From: Anderseniella sp963698275
GTDB lineage: Bacteria > Pseudomonadota > Alphaproteobacteria > Rhizobiales > Aestuariivirgaceae
DNA length: 64,000 nt
NCBI GenBank assembly: GCA_963698275.1
Contig: CAVOQE010000011.1
Coordinates: forward strand, 62,001-126,000
Direction of reading: 5' to 3'
Part shown: positions 12,722 to 24,002 of the stretch, piece after piece
How the letters are laid out: every line of letters begins with the position of its first letter
How positions within the stretch are numbered: the stretch's first letter is position 1
Position numbers and translations under genes: made by a program
Notes under the pieces: generated by a model
Seen by the model: only the letters and a program-made list of their open reading frames with translations
The model's database searches: none
What the model was told of the DNA's origin: nothing

Positions 12722-13178
12722 TAGGCCCACCCTGTTTGCATCTGCAGCCCTGCCGATCTGGTGGGGTGGCCAGTAGCTGATTGACGCTTCTCTTCATGGC
12801 CGGGGTTGATGCACGCAAGATTGTGAGGCGGGCACTGAAGCGTGTTGTGACGTTGATGTCTCAGGACTCTGGGTCATTGCAGCATGCCGCTCGAGTTGAC
12901 AGCGGAAACCCCATACGAGACTTGCAATCAATACTGGCTGGCAGACGGTAACGGCCCATTCCTGACGTTCACTCCTGCGACTTTCACCGCATTGCAGCAC
13001 CCTGAAGCGGAATTTCACTGGAGTTGCGAAAGCATATGCGCTCGAACCGCGGCAGAGCGGACAAAGCGATTGAATCAGGTACGTCGCAGACATATGGATA
13101 TTCCATGTGTACACTTACACGGCAACTGGGCGCTCACTCACTGGTAAAATTACATCAGTTTCACGATAGACCAACGAA
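12722..13178 (+). other. Gene-free 457-bp stretch with decayed deaminase fragment
   Basis: No credible intact gene lies here. Positions 12799-12864 encode a remnant similar to the C-terminus of the 8-oxoguanine deaminase at 9.6-10.9 kb (see the separate entry). From about 12880 the base composition shifts towards the AT-richer SulP gene that follows, suggesting the left junction of inserted DNA. Confidence 0.6.
12799..12864 (+). pseudogene. Remnant of a deaminase C-terminus
   Basis: Translated in frame from 12799, this reads AGVDARKIVRRALKRVVTLMS. The deaminase at 9562-10908 ends AGVDARKIAEQAKARVARLIS. The first eight residues are identical and the rest keeps the pattern, with the stop replaced by CAG. 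Nothing similar is seen immediately upstream, so only about 22 codons survive. This is most simply the tail of a lost second deaminase copy. Confidence 0.5.
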
Positions 13179-14444
13179 ATGCGTCAGCCGAAAATTCTCA
13201 CGACAATTCAAACCTATAGTTGGTCTCTTTTTGTGGCTGACCTACTCGCGGGCGCAACGGTGGCTATGGTTGCGCTTCCGCTCAGCCTCGCTATAGCCAT
13301 TGCGTCTGGTGCTGACCCCGCCAAGGGACTTGTAACTGCAATTGTTGCAGGGTTCCTGATTTCATTGCTGGGCGGGAGTCGCGTCCAAGTCGGTGGGCCA
13401 ACAGGGGCATTTATTGTGGTCGTATTCGGCGTAATTGCCGAGCACGGCTATGACGGCCTCGTGTTGGCGACCTTCATGGCGGGTATCATTTTGCTGATTG
13501 CAGGTTACTTCAGAGCGGGTAACTTAATTGCATTCGTACCTGAAGCCGTTGTGAGTGGCTTTACCATTGGCATTGGTATAATCATAGCCACAAGCTCGCT
13601 GAAAGATTTCTTTGGTCTTGCCGTTGAGAAGGTTCCTGCTGATTTCTTAGAAAAAATTTCCGCTCTGTGGGAAGCGTGGGATACCTTCAGCTTGGTGACA
13701 TTTGGCATTGCAATCATAACGCTTGTTTTGATTGTGATTTTGCGCCGAATTGCCCCACGTTTTCCCGGCCTCATCGTTGCCGTTGGGGTAGGTTCTTCAT
13801 TGGTTGCATTGATGTCTTTGCCAGTGGATACACTTGGCTCGCGCTTTGGCGAACTTCCAAGTCAATTACCTTGGCCGCAACTGCCCGACCTATCATTTTC
13901 CCGAATAGCTGAACTGCTTCCATCAGCTTTCGTCATTGCCTTTTTGGCGGGTGTTGAATCTCTTCTGTCAGCGATGGTTGCGGACAAGATGATAGAAGGT
14001 AGCCACCGGCCGAATGCAGAATTGACGGCACAAGGTGTCGCCAATATCGCGTCAGCTCTTTTCATGGGACTTCCAGCCACAGGCGCAATTGCCAGAACAG
14101 CGACGAGTATCAAGGCGGGTGGCAAGACACCCGTTGCGGGCATAATTCATGCAGTGGTCATTTTGCTGGTAATGCTACTGGCTGCTCCTCTAGCGAGTTA
14201 TCTGGCGATGCCAGCTTTGGCTGCCCTTCTTATCGTTACCGCATGGAACATGAGCGAACCCCACAAATGGGGAGAATATGCTCAAGGCAGCAAGAGCGAC
14301 ATTGCATTGCTGCTTCTCACTCTTGTTTTGACCGTCATCGTCGATTTGACGGTCGCCATTGGTGTTGGCGTATCAGTCGGCCTTGCCTTGCGTTTGAGCA
14401 GACGTAAATCTGCCGAGAGCGATTGGTCGTCTCCCGATAGATAG
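13179..14444 (+). CDS. SulP-family anion transporter lacking a STAS domain
   Basis: A 421-residue SulP/SLC26-type transporter with about 11-13 hydrophobic helices. Family signatures include ADLLAGATVAMVALPLSLAI near the N-terminus, GGSRVQVGGPTGAF at about 64-77 and the conserved GLPATGAIARTATSIKAGG around 300. The protein stops soon after the last helix, so the cytoplasmic STAS domain of most family members is absent. The substrate (sulfate, bicarbonate or dicarboxylate) cannot be told. Its codons are AT-richer than those of its neighbours, and it sits between unrelated purine genes, which suggests horizontal arrival. Confidence 0.85.
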   Translation: MRQPKILTTIQTYSWSLFVADLLAGATVAMVALPLSLAIAIASGADPAKGLVTAIVAGFLISLLGGSRVQVGGPTGAFIVVVFGVIAEHGYDGLVLATFMAGIILLIAGYFRAGNLIAFVPEAVVSGFTIGIGIIIATSSLKDFFGLAVEKVPADFLEKISALWEAWDTFSLVTFGIAIITLVLIVILRRIAPRFPGLIVAVGVGSSLVALMSLPVDTLGSRFGELPSQLPWPQLPDLSFSRIAELLPSAFVIAFLAGVESLLSAMVADKMIEGSHRPNAELTAQGVANIASALFMGLPATGAIARTATSIKAGGKTPVAGIIHAVVILLVMLLAAPLASYLAMPALAALLIVTAWNMSEPHKWGEYAQGSKSDIALLLLTLVLTVIVDLTVAIGVGVSVGLALRLSRRKSAESDWSSPDR

Positions 14445-14485
14445 GCTGTTGCACAACTGCTTCGAATGCCCCCAGGACGCCGACC

Positions 14486-14979
14486 TTAAGTTCGGCAGAC
14501 CAGCCAGGGTTTGTCGAATGTGTGCTCTTCCAGATTACTGCCAGTACCGATGCGGTCCACCACGGCGAACAGGGCATTGTCGATCAACGGCGTAAGGACG
14601 CCGTGCCAGGCGTTGCGGTGGTAGTTTACGCCCTGGGTGGGGCTAGTCAGGAAGGCGAGAGGGCTGCCAGGAATCCCGTCATTGTCGGGGGCGACGATGA
14701 CCATGAATGGATTAGCTGACATCGGGATAAAAGCCTGAGAGCCGAGCGGATGGCGCTCGACCATGTCCAGGGTGTAGGGCAGGGTTCTCGCCTTGGAGCG
14801 GAACAGGCTGATGCCTGCACGGGCGTCCTTGCCGGTGAAATCCAGGTTGGCGAGGTCGTGGAAGCGGCCGCACTGGCCGGCGTTGATGATCTTGTCGGGC
14901 TCACCTGTTGCTTCCAGCACGTCGCCGAACGGGGCGAAGGCTTTTGCGGTCAACGGCTGCAGCGTGATGCGGCGGGTGC

Positions 14980-14983
<4 letters not shown>
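14486..14983 (-). CDS. allA: Ureidoglycolate lyase AllA
   Basis: A 165-residue cupin-fold enzyme that cleaves ureidoglycolate to glyoxylate and urea, the last step of allantoin degradation. Family features: an N-terminal LTAKAFAPFGDVLE, the FHDLANLDF region, MVERHPLGSQAFIPM around 80-94 and a C-terminal NYHRNAWHGVLTPL with metal-ligand histidines. The start at 14983 overlaps the allE stop (ATGA), so translation is coupled. It is the last gene of a leftward puuE/uraD-allE-allA unit. Confidence 0.9.
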
Positions 14984-15806
<823 letters not shown>

Positions 15807-15810
<4 letters not shown>

Positions 15811-17223
15811 GGCAGCATGTCCTTCAGACGCAAAAGTGCAATACGTTCGACCTGCCGGCAGGCCTCGGCGAATTCGACATCGGGCGCGTGGGAAATGCGC
15901 TGCTGGAAGGCGTCGAGGATGCGGGCCTTGTCCAGTCCCTTGACCGCGATGATGAACGGGAAGCCGAAGCACTCGACATAATCGGTATTGAGCTCAGTAA
16001 AGCGGTCGCGCTCGTCATCGGTCAGGGCATCAAGCCCGGCGCCGGCCTGTTCGCGGGTGGAGTCCTGCCGTCAGCCGTTTGGCGGCTGCCAGCTTGCCGG
16101 CCAGGTCCGGATGGGCCTTGAGCACGTCCAGCCGTTCGTCTTCGCCGGCCAGCCGGAACCGGGTGCGCAAAGCGGCGTGCAGGCCTGAAGCGGTGTTGTT
16201 GGCAGGCCCCAGGCCAGCGTCCCAGGCGCGCTCGGCAATCCAGGGTGAATGTTCAAACACGCCGCCATAGGTGTCGACGAAGGTCTGACGGTCCATGAGC
16301 CAGGGGTGATCTGTGGGCTCCGGCGGCGGACGGTGCTTTCGCCAGTGCTCGGCGATTTCGATGCGCCGGGCAAACCACACCCTGTCATGGGACCTGGCAT
16401 AGTCGATGAAGCGCTTGAGCGCGGCCAGCCTGCCGGGCCGTCCGACCAGGCGGCAGTGCAGGCCGATATTCATCATTTTGGGTGCGCCGTCGAGGCCTTC
16501 TGCATACAGCACGTCGAAGCTGTCTTTCAGGTAGGCAAAGAACTGGTCGCCGGAATTAAAGCCCTGCGGCGTGGCAAACCGCATGTCATTGGCGTCCAGC
16601 GTATAGGGGATGATCAGCTGATCGCGCCCGGCGTGGCGGCGCCAGTAGGGCAGGTCATCGGCATAGCTGTCCGACACATAGTCGAAGCCGCCTTCCTCGG
16701 TGACCAGATCGACAGTGTTGGTGGAACAGCGCCCGGTGTACCAGCCGCGCGGGCGTTCGCCTGTGACGGCAGCGTGCAGCGCGATGGTTTCATTCAGATG
16801 TGCTTTTTCGTCATCCCTGGAGAAATCCTTGTAATCAATCCATTTCAATCCGTGGCTGGCGATCTCCCAGTCAGCTTCCTGCATGGCCGCGACTTGCTCA
16901 GGCGAGCGAGCTAAGGCGGTGGCCACGCCATAGACCGTGACTGGCACGGCGGAAGTCGTGAACAGCCGGTGCAGCCGCCAGAAACCGGCCCGGGCGCCAT
17001 ACTCATAAATGGATTCCATGTTCCAGTGGCGCATGCCCGGCCAGGGCGCGCCGCCGACGATTTCCGACAGGAAGGCTTCCGATGCCGCATCTCCATGGGC
17101 AATGCAGTTCTCGCCGCCTTCTTCGTAGTTGACCACAATCTGCACGGCGATTGCGGCATCCCCCGGCCACTTCACAGCCGGTGGAGTGGCTCCATAGCCA
17201 AGAAGATCGCGGTCATAGGCCAT
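15807..17223 (-). CDS. puuE: Allantoinase PuuE fused to OHCU decarboxylase UraD, frame broken once
   Basis: A bifunctional protein seen in many alphaproteobacteria. Residues 1 to about 310 are a polysaccharide-deacetylase-like allantoinase (MAYDRDLLGYGATPPAVKWP, NYEEGGENCI, ASHGLKWIDY). From about 325 on is the OHCU decarboxylase UraD (FVDTYGGVFEHSPWIAERAW, then HPDLAGKLAAAKRLT). At 16064-16065, after residue ~386, one extra C (G on the coding strand) throws the frame into an early stop at 16030. Removing it restores DSTREQAGAGLDALTDDERD and runs to a stop at 15807, which overlaps the allE start by ATGA. The perfect downstream coding sense suggests a sequencing insertion or a very recent mutation. 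Confidence 0.85.
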
Positions 17224-17267
17224 TTTCTGCGCTCCGGGCTCGCTTCAGCTTCACATGTGATTACAGT

Positions 17268-17321
17268 TGTATAGAAAAGAAATAGGCTGCATTTTCAACT
17301 TTTTCTTGAAAGAGCTATACT
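17268..17321 (+). promoter_or_regulatory. Probable uraH-xdh promoter with inverted repeat
   Basis: TATACT (17316-17321) is a good -10 hexamer, with TTTCAA (17293-17298) 17 bp upstream as a weak -35. An inverted repeat GTATAG ... CTATAC brackets the region, and CTTTTTCTTGAAAGAG lies in the spacer, as expected of a regulator site. It lies in the 179-bp gap between the divergent puuE-uraD and uraH units. No regulator can be named from the sequence. Confidence 0.4.
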
Positions 17322-17402
17322 GCCTGAACACTACCCACGCGATGGCGATGGCTTGATAGTTGCCGATCAAGCCCCGCCAACAAGGGGACAGGAGGAAACC
17401 AG

Positions 17403-17762
17403 ATGAATGCCGCCGCAAACGCCGGGCGAATTACGACTCATGTGCTGGACACCGCAGCGGGCAAGCCGGCTGCCGGACTGATGATTGATTTCTACCGTCT
17501 CGATGGCGCTGCCCGCAAGTTGATCAAATCGGTCGCGACCAATGAAGACGGGCGTTGTGACGACGCTCTCCTGTCCGGTGACGCCATGACGGCAGGCGTG
17601 TTCGAACTGGTGTTTCACGTAGGCGACTATCTCGGCAGGTCCGATGATGTGTCATTCCTGGACGAGGTGCCCGTCCGGTTCGGTATTGCTGATCCGACGG
17701 CTCATTATCATGTGCCGTTGCTGGTGTCGCCGTTTGGCTATTCCACCTACAGGGGAAGCTGA
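17403..17762 (+). CDS. uraH: 5-hydroxyisourate hydrolase UraH
   Basis: Transthyretin-like enzyme of 119 residues that hydrolyses 5-hydroxyisourate to OHCU, the step after urate oxidation. The signatures are the N-terminal ITTHVLDTAAGKPAAG with the active-site histidine, and the invariant C-terminal YRGS. An AGGAGG site precedes the start. Six bases separate it from xdhA, so uraH heads the xdh operon. UraD, fused to PuuE, takes the product onward. Confidence 0.95.
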   Translation: MNAAANAGRITTHVLDTAAGKPAAGLMIDFYRLDGAARKLIKSVATNEDGRCDDALLSGDAMTAGVFELVFHVGDYLGRSDDVSFLDEVPVRFGIADPTAHYHVPLLVSPFGYSTYRGS

Positions 17763-17767
17763 CCGAC

Positions 17768-19241
17768 ATGGCGCAGTTGAGAAATTCCATCCGTTTCCTG
17801 CTGAATGACCGGATTGTCGATCTCGACAAGGTCGCGGCAGCAGACACGCTGCTGGATTTCCTGCGCCTGCAACAGCGGTTATGCGGCAGCAAGGAAGGCT
17901 GTGCCGAAGGCGATTGCGGCGCCTGCACTGTGCTGGTGGGCAGGCTTGCAGAGGGTGACCTGAAATACGAGACCGTCAACTCCTGCATCCGGTTCGTCGG
18001 CTCTCTCGACGCCTGCCACGTGGTGACAATCGAACATTTGCGCGGGGCCGACGGTGCGCTGCATCCGGTGCAGCAGGCCATGGTGGACATGCATGGCAGC
18101 CAGTGCGGCTTCTGTACGCCGGGCATCGTCATGTCGCTGTATGCGCTGTGGATGGCAAACGCCACGCCCAACAATGCCGACATCGAAACAGCGCTGCAGG
18201 GAAATCTGTGCCGCTGTACGGGGTATGAAGCGATCATCAGGGCTGCGGTTGCCGCAGGTTCTGCAGGTGGCCAGGCCCAGGATGTGCTGATCAGTGAGCG
18301 CGACAAGGTCGTGGCCACCCTGCAGGATCTCACCGACGGTTCGCGTGTCGAGATGGGACAGGGCGATGACCGGTTCTTCGTGCCTGCCACGGTGGATGAT
18401 CTGGCTGAAATTCGTGCGGAAAACCCGGCTTCGGTCATCGTGGCCGGTGCAACTGACGTGGGCCTGTGGGTCACCAAGCACATGCGCCCAATCGCGCCTG
18501 CGATCTTCATTTCCCATCTCGACGACCTGCACCGTATCGAGGAAACACAAACCGGCCTGACCATCGGTGCCTGTGTCACCTACACGGAATTCCAGGACGC
18601 GGTTGCGCAAGCATTTCCCGCAGATTACAGGCTACTGGAACCGCATCGGCGGCGAACAGGTGCGCAATATGGGCACCGTCGGCGGCAATGTCGCCAATGG
18701 ATCACCGATCGGCGATACGCCGCCGGTGCTGATTGCGCTGGGTGCCAGTCTGACACTGCGCAAGGGCATGGAGCAGCGCACGGTTCCGGTTGAGGATTTC
18801 TTCATCGACTATGGCAAGCAGGACCGGCAGCCGGGTGACTTCGTGGAGGCGCTGCACATTCCGTTTCCCGGTGCAGACCACTTGTTCGCCGCCTACAAGG
18901 TGTCGAAACGGCGCGACGAGGACATTTCCTCGGTTGCCGCTGCATTTCGTATCCGGATTGCAGATGGCAAGGTTGCCGACGCCGTGATCGCCTATGGCGG
19001 CATGGCGGCGACGCCGAAACGGGCCAAGACAGTTGAGAGCCTGCTCACCGGAAAACCCTGGACGGCACAAACGATTGCCGAGGCGCAAGCAGGCTTTGCC
19101 GATGATTTTTCGCCGATAGGCGACTGGCGGGCGTCGGCTGAATACCGCGCACTGGTGGCGCGCAAACTGCTGACGCGCTTCCACCTTGAAACCACGCAAG
19201 GGGCTGAAAACGCCAGCCTCAGCCGAGAAGCGGTGGCATGA
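17768..19241 (+). CDS. xdhA: Xanthine dehydrogenase small subunit XdhA, frame broken once
   Basis: Iron-sulfur and FAD subunit of xanthine dehydrogenase. Plant-type 2Fe-2S cluster cysteines are at C39, C45, C50, C53 and C73; the second cluster uses C113, C116, C148 and C150 (CGFCTPG and LCRCTGY). The FAD domain follows (VIVAGATDVG, then GTVGGNVANGSPIGDTPP). The frame breaks at about 18617-18619 after residue ~284. One extra C in CCC explains it, and the remaining ~206 residues continue in the +1 frame to a stop at 19241. Around 490 residues in total, normal for the family. It is followed by xdhB after 7 bp. Confidence 0.88.
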
Positions 19242-19248
19242 GGCAGGC

Positions 19249-21575
19249 ATGACACAGCAAGCAAAAATCGTCGGTGGTGTGCATGTGGGCCAGCGCCATG
19301 ATTCCGCGCACAAGCATGTCACGGGCCGGGCGGATTATATCGACGACATGGCCGCACCTGAGGGCCTGCTGCATGCCTATCTTGGCCTGTCTTCCATTGC
19401 CCACGGCGATATTGACGCCATGGACCTGTCAGCCGTGCAGGCTGCGCCCGGTGTGGTCGGGGTCCTGACGGCGGACGACATTCCCGGGCATAATGACGTC
19501 AGCCCGACCGGGAAACAGGATGATCCGGTATTTGCCCAACAGGTCGAGTTTCACGGCCAGCCGATTTTTGCGGTTGTGGCTGAAACAAGAGCTGCGGCGC
19601 GCAGTGCAGCCGGCCTGGCGAAGGTCGACTACATTTCAAAACCGCATTTCACCGATGTGGCTGATGCACGCGCAGCCAACTATCCGCTGGTAACGGAGCC
19701 GCTCACCCTCAAGCGCGGTGATGCGGCAAAAGCACTTGCCGCCGCGCCCCGGCGCATCCAGGGCGACATGCGGGTCGGCGGCCAGGACCATTTCTACCTT
19801 GAAGGCCATATCGCCATGGCGATACCCGGCGAGGATGACGAGGTCACCGTATTCTCGTCGACCCAGCACCCCAGCGAAGTGCAGCACATGGTGGCCCATG
19901 TGCTGGATGTGCCCTCCAATGCGGTCACGGTGAATGTGCGGCGCATGGGCGGTGCGTTCGGTGGCAAGGAAACCCAGTCCAACCTGTTTGCGGCAGTGGC
20001 CGCGATGGCTGCAAAGAAATATGGCCGGGCTGTCAAGATCAGGCCGGACCGGGATGACGACATGATCGCCACCGGCAAGCGGCATGATTTCCTGGTGGAG
20101 TATGATGTCGGCTTTGACGATGCGGGGCTTATCTCCGGTGTAAGCGCAAATTTTGCCGCCCGCTGCGGCAACTCTGCCGATCTGTCGGGCCCGGTGACTG
20201 ACCGGGCACTGTTCCATGCCGACAATTGCTACTACTTCGACAACGTCCTGCTGCAATCGCAACCCTTGAAGACCAACACGGTGTCCAACACCGCGTTTCG
20301 CGGCTTTGGCGGACCGCAGGGCATGGTGGGCGGTGAGCGTATCATCGAGGAAATCGCCTATGCGCTCGGCAAGGACCCGCTGGAAATCCGCAAAGTCGAA
20401 TTTTTACGGTGGCGACGGTCGCAATGTGACGCCGTATCACCAGCAGGTTGACGACAACATCATTGCCCGCCTGGTGGAAGAGCTGGAAACATCCAGCGAC
20501 TATGCGGCGCGGCGTGCAGCGATCCTGGCCTTCAATGCCGAAAAGGGGGTTATCCGAAAGGGCATCGCCCTGACCCCGGTCAAGTTCGGCATCTCGTTCA
20601 CTGCCACCTGGTACAATCAGGCAGGTGCCCTGGTCCATGTCTATACCGACGGGTCGGTTCATCTGAACCATGGCGGCACCGAAATGGGGCAGGGCCTGAA
20701 TACCAAGGTTGCCCAGGTGCTGGCCGACGAATTCCAGATCGACCTGCATCATGTGAAGATCACCGCCACCCACACCGGCAAGGTGCCCAATACGTCGGCG
20801 ACGGCCGCCTCTTCAGGATCAGACCTGAACGGCATGGCTGCGGCCAACGCTGCCCGGCAGATCAAGGCGCGGCTGGTGGACTTTGCCTGTGAAACCCATG
20901 GCGTTGACGCCGGATCAGGTGGCGTTTGAACCGAACACGGTGCTGGTCGGCAACCAGCGCATCCCGTTTCCCGACTTCATCCGGTCTGCCTATATGGCGC
21001 GCGTGCAGTTGTCGGCGGCAGGGTTTTACAAGACGCCGGATATTCATTGGGACCGGGAGGCAGGCAAGGGCCGCCCGTTTTACTATTTCGCCTATGGTGC
21101 GGCGGTATCGGAAGTCAGCATCGATACCCTGACCGGCGAGTACCAGGTCGACCGCGTCGATATCCTGCATGATGCGGGCCGGTCGCTTAACCCGGCGCTG
21201 GACATTGGCCAGATCGAAGGCGGTTTCGTGCAGGGCATGGGCTGGCTGACAACGGAAGAACTGTGGTGGGACACTGAAGGCCGTCTGCGCACCCATGCAC
21301 CGTCGACCTACAAGATTCCGCTGGCCTCGGACCGGCCGCGCATATTCAATGTGTCCCTGGCCGACTGGTCGGAAAACCGGGAGATGACCATCCGGCGCTC
21401 AAAGGCCGTGGGCGAGCCGCCGTTGATGCTGGCGATCTCGGTGCTGGAGGCACTGTCCATGGCCGTGGCGTCGGCTGCGGACTACCGGATTTGCCCGAAA
21501 CTGGATTGCCCGGCAACGCCGGAACGTGTGCTGCTGGCGTTCGAGCGTCTGGCTCATGAAGCTGGAGAGGCATGA
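19249..21575 (+). CDS. xdhB: Xanthine dehydrogenase molybdenum subunit XdhB, frame broken twice
   Basis: Molybdopterin-binding large subunit, about 775 residues when repaired, which oxidises hypoxanthine/xanthine to urate. Motifs: HKHVTGRADYIDD at the N-terminus, GGAFGGKETQ around 238, RGFGGPQG around 350, HGGTEMGQGLNTK, and the catalytic-glutamate region VGEPPLMLAIS near the end. Two +1 breaks are visible. The first is in a T5 run at 20401-20405 (KVE/FYGGDGRNVTPY). The second is at the TT of 20904-20905 (ETHGV/TPDQVAFEP). Each is repaired by removing one base. Three consecutive frames together give the whole conserved protein. Confidence 0.88.
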
Positions 21576-21578
21576 CCC

Positions 21579-22446
21579 ATGTACCGCTATCGCCATGATA
21601 TCTGGTTGTTTGCCCACGGCGGCGGGCCGTTTGTGCTGGTCAATGTGGACAGTGCAGCCGGGTCCGCGCCACGCGATGCAGGCACCTGGATGCTGGTGTC
21701 GCCGAAGCGGATTTTCAGAACAATCGGTGGCGGCCAGCTGGAAAAGCTGGCGATAGACAAGGCGCGGGGCCTGATCAGCACAGGTGACGGCGAACCGGTT
21801 CATCTGAAGGTCGCGCTGGGACCCGAGATAGGGCAGTGCTGCGGCGGATCCGTCGTGGTGTCATTGCAATTGCTTGCCGAAACCGAAATCGACCGCATCG
21901 CAACCCGGCTGGACGAAGAACTTGCCCGCCTGCCGCATGTCTATGTTTTTGGTGCCGGCCATGTCGGCAATGCGCTGTGCGAGGCATTGAGCCTGTTGCC
22001 GGTGCGCCCTGTTCTCATTGATAGCCGGCACGAAGACCTGCAAACCGCACCGCCGGGTGTCGAGACACGCCTGGTTGCGCTGCCTGAAAGCGTTGTTCGC
22101 GACGCGATGCCGGGCAGTGCCTATGTCATCTTGACCCATGAACACTCGCTGGATTTCCTGATCGCCAGGGAGGCGCTGGCGCGAAGCGACGTGGCTTATG
22201 TCGGCATGATCGGGTCGAAGACCAAGCTTGCATCGTTCCACAGCTGGATCAGGCGCGATGCAGGCTGAGGCAATCGACATTGATCGCCTGGTGTGTCCAA
22301 TCGGCGGGGCGCAGGTGCGCGACAAGCGGCCGGAGGTTATTGCAGCGCTGGTGGCTGCAGAACTGGTTGAGCATTTGTGTGCTGCACACGCGGTTAGTGG
22401 TGTGCAAGCATCGGCACAGTTGAAAATAGTGGGAGGCGATACATGA
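21579..22446 (+). CDS. xdhC: Xanthine dehydrogenase accessory protein XdhC, frame broken once
   Basis: XdhC binds and sulfurates the molybdenum cofactor before insertion into XdhB. Seen: the HGGGPFVLVNV opening, IGQCCGGSVVV with the cysteine pair, and a Rossmann segment VFGAGHVGNALCEAL. The main frame stops at 22268. The family C-terminus (VCPIGGAQVRDKRPEVIAA) continues in the +1 frame to 22446; one extra G at 22263-22264 explains the break. The true stop overlaps the next gene's ATG (ATGA), which supports the repaired reading. Confidence 0.85.
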
Positions 22447-24002
22447 GCAACGACATCAAACCTCGTATCGAACTCAAGGGGATCACCAAGGCGTTTCCCG
22501 GCGTTCTGGCCAACGATGCCGTGAGCTTCAAGGTGGAGCCGGGTGAAATCCATGCATTGCTGGGTGAAAACGGGGCCGGCAAATCGACACTGGTGAAAAT
22601 GATCTACGGCATCATGCAACCTGATGCCGGTGAAATCGTCTGGGACGGCGAACCGGTCATGGTCGCCAATCCGAAGGCCGCCCGCAAGATGGGTGTCGGC
22701 ATGGTGTTCCAGCACTTCTCCCTGTTCGAGGCCATGACGGTGCTGGAGAATATCGCGCTCGGCATGGACGGCTCCATTTCTCAGTCGCAGCTTGAAGCGA
22801 AAATCCGTGAAGTGCTGCATACCTACGACCTGAAACTTGATCCGCATCGCGTGGTCAGCACGCTCAGCGTCGGCGAACGCCAGCGCATCGAGATTGTACG
22901 TGCCCTGTTGCTCGAACCTCAGCTTTTGATCATGGATGAGCCGACCTCGGTGCTGACACCGCAGGAAGTCGGGCAATTGTTTGAAACCCTGCGCCGGCTG
23001 TCGAAGACCGGCTGTTCGATCCTGTACATTTCGCACAAGCTGCACGAGATCAGGGATCTGTGTGATGCAGCCACGATCCTGCGCGGCGGCAAGGTGGTGG
23101 GCGAGTGTGATCCGCGCGAGGAAACGCCCAAGTCCATGGCCGAGATGATGATCGGCGGCAATCTCAAGCAGATCAGCAAGGCCGCCAGCCGGGAGTTCGG
23201 AGACGACAGGTTTATCGCAGACGGATTGACCATTGCAGGCGAGGGTGATTTCGGCGTGGCGCTGGACGATATCTGTTTTGCCGTGCGTGCCGGCGAGATT
23301 TTAGGCATTGCCGGTGTCGCCGGTAATGGGCAGAACGAATTGCTGCTGGCGCTGAGCGGCGAAAAGCCGTCATCGCCCGCAGACGCTATCCGGCTGGACA
23401 GCCATGCCATTGCTGCGATGGATGCGGTGGGCCGCAGAAGCCTGGGCCTGTGCTCCGTGCCCGAAGAACGCAACGGCCATGGCGCGGTTGTGGATTTCAG
23501 CCTCACCGACAACACCATCCTGACAGCGCGCGACAGGATGGAACTGACCAGCAACGGCATCGTGCATGGCGGCGCGGCCACGGCGTTTGCAGGTAAGATC
23601 ATCGATGATTTTTCGGTCATGACCACAGGGCCGGGCTCGCTGGCAGGCTCGCTGTCGGGCGGCAATCTGCAGAAATTCATCATGGGCCGGGAGATACTGC
23701 AAAACCCGGACGTCCTGATCGTATCGCAACCGACCTGGGGTGTTGATGCCGGGGCGGCGGCGGCCATTCACCAGGCCCTCGTCGACCTGGCGGAAAACGG
23801 CTCGGCCATCCTGGTGATTTCCCAGGATCTCGACGAACTGCTGGCACTTTGCGATCGCCTGGCGGTGATCAATGAGGGCCGGCTGTCAAAAACCCTCAAT
23901 GTCGGCGAGGCCACAATAGACGAGATCGGCCTGCTGATGGGCGGTGTGCACGGTGACCCGTTCGCAACGGCGGAAATGACGGAGGCTGTCCATGCTCATT
24001 GA
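22443..24002 (+). CDS. BMP-type nucleoside/purine ABC transporter, ATP-binding protein
   Basis: A 519-residue double ATPase of the RbsA/NupA type. The first domain has Walker A GENGAGKST (41-49), signature LSVGERQR and Walker B LLIMDEPTS. The second domain has a degenerate Walker A (GVAGNGQNE) with LSGGNLQK and VSQPTWGVD, usual for this family. It starts in an ATGA overlap with xdhC and ends 11 bases inside the following permease, so it belongs to the uraH-xdh operon. The substrate is probably a purine such as xanthine, urate or a nucleoside, inferred from context. Confidence 0.88.
   Translation: MSNDIKPRIELKGITKAFPGVLANDAVSFKVEPGEIHALLGENGAGKSTLVKMIYGIMQPDAGEIVWDGEPVMVANPKAARKMGVGMVFQHFSLFEAMTVLENIALGMDGSISQSQLEAKIREVLHTYDLKLDPHRVVSTLSVGERQRIEIVRALLLEPQLLIMDEPTSVLTPQEVGQLFETLRRLSKTGCSILYISHKLHEIRDLCDAATILRGGKVVGECDPREETPKSMAEMMIGGNLKQISKAASREFGDDRFIADGLTIAGEGDFGVALDDICFAVRAGEILGIAGVAGNGQNELLLALSGEKPSSPADAIRLDSHAIAAMDAVGRRSLGLCSVPEERNGHGAVVDFSLTDNTILTARDRMELTSNGIVHGGAATAFAGKIIDDFSVMTTGPGSLAGSLSGGNLQKFIMGREILQNPDVLIVSQPTWGVDAGAAAAIHQALVDLAENGSAILVISQDLDELLALCDRLAVINEGRLSKTLNVGEATIDEIGLLMGGVHGDPFATAEMTEAVHAH

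Noticed and set aside
12722..12776. GGCCCACCC...GTGGGGTGGCC as terminator of the YHS gene
   Set aside because: The pairing is imperfect with a long loop, and no T run follows.
17524..18579. Leftward open frame of 351 codons opposite uraH and xdhA
   Set aside because: Ser/Arg-rich low-complexity translation, antisense to two clear enzymes.
21861..23045. Leftward open frame of 394 codons opposite xdhC and the ABC ATPase
   Set aside because: It spans two well-supported genes in antisense and has no recognisable motif or ribosome site.
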